Positions 50,029 through 50,933 of a stretch of 50,933 bases of DNA are shown piece by piece. The stretch spans positions 1 through 50,933 of the forward strand of contig JANXZM010000001.1 of the NCBI GenBank assembly GCA_025355505.1. The letters are read 5' to 3'. Every line of letters begins with the position of its first letter. Position 1 is the stretch's first letter. This stretch comes from Acidobacteriaceae bacterium (GTDB lineage Bacteria > Acidobacteriota > Terriglobia > Terriglobales > Acidobacteriaceae). A model generated the notes under the pieces. The model was not told the DNA's origin and made no database searches. It saw only the letters and a program-made list of their open reading frames with translations. The translations under genes and the position numbers were made by a program.

Positions 50029-50933
50029 ATGTTGTCGATGATGGAAGAGCATCACCCCAAAAAAAACGGCAACAAGAGGACGGGGAATTCGGGATTAAAA
50101 GCTCAGCAGGAACTTGTCAGAATCGAAGCTCAGATTACACGCCTGCAGTCCATGCAAGGGCAGAGCGGAGACACCCCGCAGCAGATCGAGCGATTGAACC
50201 AGCGCGTAAATGATCTGCGCCGCGAAGTCGCCTCCCAACTGAACGCCTGGGAACGAACGGAATTGGCGCGTCACCCGCAGCGCCCTTACACCCTCGACTA
50301 TGTCGAACGCATCTTCACCGATTGGAGCGAGATTCACGGCGACCGCGGCTTTCGAGACGACCCCGCTATCGTCTGCGGAATGGCCCGCTTCCACGGCGAA
50401 GAAGTAATCATCGTAGGGCAACAGAAAGCGCGCGACGCCAAGCAACGTATTTACCGCAACTTTGGTATGCCGCATCCAGAGGGCTATCGCAAAGCTTTAC
50501 GCGTGATGAAGATTGCCGAAAAGTTCAAGCGGCCGATCTTTACATTCGTGGATACCGATGGCGCCTACCCGGGCCTGCACGCCGAAGAGCGCGGCCAGGG
50601 AGAAGCCATCGCGCGTAATTTGCTGGAAATGGCACGGCTCGAAGTTCCGATTGTCACCACCGTAATCGGCGTAGGCGGTAGCGGCGGAGCGCTCGCCATC
50701 GCGGTTGCCGATCGCGTGCTCATGATGGAGAACGCCGTCTACTCGGTCATTTCTCCGGAAGGCTGCGCTTCGATTATGTGGCGCGATCCCACCAAAAAAG
50801 ATCTAGCCGCGGAAGCGATGAAGATCACCGCCAAAGATCTTAGCGCGCTCGGTTGCATCGACGGCATCGTCCCCGAACCTCCCGGAGGAGCACACACCGA
50901 TCACGCCCAGGCGGCGGAGTTGCTCAATACAGC
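50029..50933 (+). CDS. accA: Acetyl-CoA carboxylase carboxyltransferase alpha (partial)
   Basis: Cut by the window end. The frame continues without a stop to base 50933. Family signatures: LDYVERIFTDWSEIHGDRGFRDD, VIIVGQQKARDAKQR, NFGMPHPEGYRKALRVMKI, FTFVDTDGAYPGLHAEERGQ, VIGVGGSGGALAIAV and SVISPEGCASIMWRD, all of the crotonase-like carboxyltransferase. It moves carboxyl from biotin to acetyl-CoA in the first step of fatty acid synthesis; the beta subunit is not in the window. The ATG at 50029 has GGAG 8 bases upstream; a TTG at 49939 would extend it by 30 residues. About 300 of the usual 320 residues are present. Confidence 0.94.
   Translation, partial: MLSMMEEHHPKKNGNKRTGNSGLKAQQELVRIEAQITRLQSMQGQSGDTPQQIERLNQRVNDLRREVASQLNAWERTELARHPQRPYTLDYVERIFTDWSEIHGDRGFRDDPAIVCGMARFHGEEVIIVGQQKARDAKQRIYRNFGMPHPEGYRKALRVMKIAEKFKRPIFTFVDTDGAYPGLHAEERGQGEAIARNLLEMARLEVPIVTTVIGVGGSGGALAIAVADRVLMMENAVYSVISPEGCASIMWRDPTKKDLAAEAMKITAKDLSALGCIDGIVPEPPGGAHTDHAQAAELLNT

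Overview
Organism. The window looks like a chromosomal segment of a GC-rich, Gram-negative, aerobic-type bacterium, most probably an Acidobacteriota of the Terriglobia/Koribacter type. This is an inference from gene content: a membrane Ser/Thr kinase fused to TPRs, Ig-like lipoproteins, a DUF1844 protein beside a PhnP-like hydrolase, meso-DAP peptidoglycan recycling genes, an outer-membrane barrel protein, and many short palindromic intergenic repeats. No rRNA or tRNA gene was found to settle the phylogeny.

Layout. (1) 1-6645 is an integrated genomic island. It lies against the 3' end of a one-piece tmRNA gene (ssrA, 6646-7013, minus). It carries a tyrosine integrase starting about 90 bp from ssrA, a small excisionase-like HTH protein, a LysR regulator and three proteins with nuclease-like signatures: PIN plus winged helix, a large PIN-like protein, and a PD-(D/E)XK-like protein. 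This is the main candidate for an undescribed system, possibly defence. Its far end is not in the window. (2) 7186-10668 holds a small lipoprotein and a PknB-type kinase/TPR gene split by a frame break. (3) 10857-17301 is a response regulator and histidine kinase pair preceded by three TGTCA repeats at exact 11-bp spacing (a Pho-box-like operator), followed by an outer-membrane barrel protein, a type-1 copper cupredoxin and a PPK2 polyphosphate kinase. (4) 17313-30840 contains envelope and housekeeping genes: two small anchored proteins, a PP2C phosphatase, an M28 peptidase, a TerC protein, AroB, MenG/UbiE, an SDR epimerase with a parvulin, a CDF metal transporter with an unusually long tail, OsmC, an EamA transporter and an MFS transporter. 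(5) 30887-34366 is a minus-strand run: YgfZ, DUF1844, PhnP-like and RibF. (6) 34530-40890 has a LeuB-like dehydrogenase, a secreted HExxH metalloprotease, MTA phosphorylase, a PfkB kinase and a GT-C glycosyltransferase. (7) 40962-45688 is a co-directional cluster of mgtC-like, dapF, ldcA, mpl and plsC, fitting cell-wall peptide recycling. (8) After a repeat-bearing 0.7-kb gap come dnaE and the 5' part of accA, cut by the window end.

How the parts fit. The two-component system with its probable self-operator, the barrel protein and polyphosphate kinase suggest a phosphate or envelope response. DapF, LdcA and Mpl form a coherent murein-peptide salvage set. The PP2C phosphatase is the natural antagonist of PknB-type kinases such as the broken one 8 kb upstream.

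Intergenic repeats are a second theme. At least three short palindromic families recur, and one dispersed repeat has entered the MFS gene in frame.
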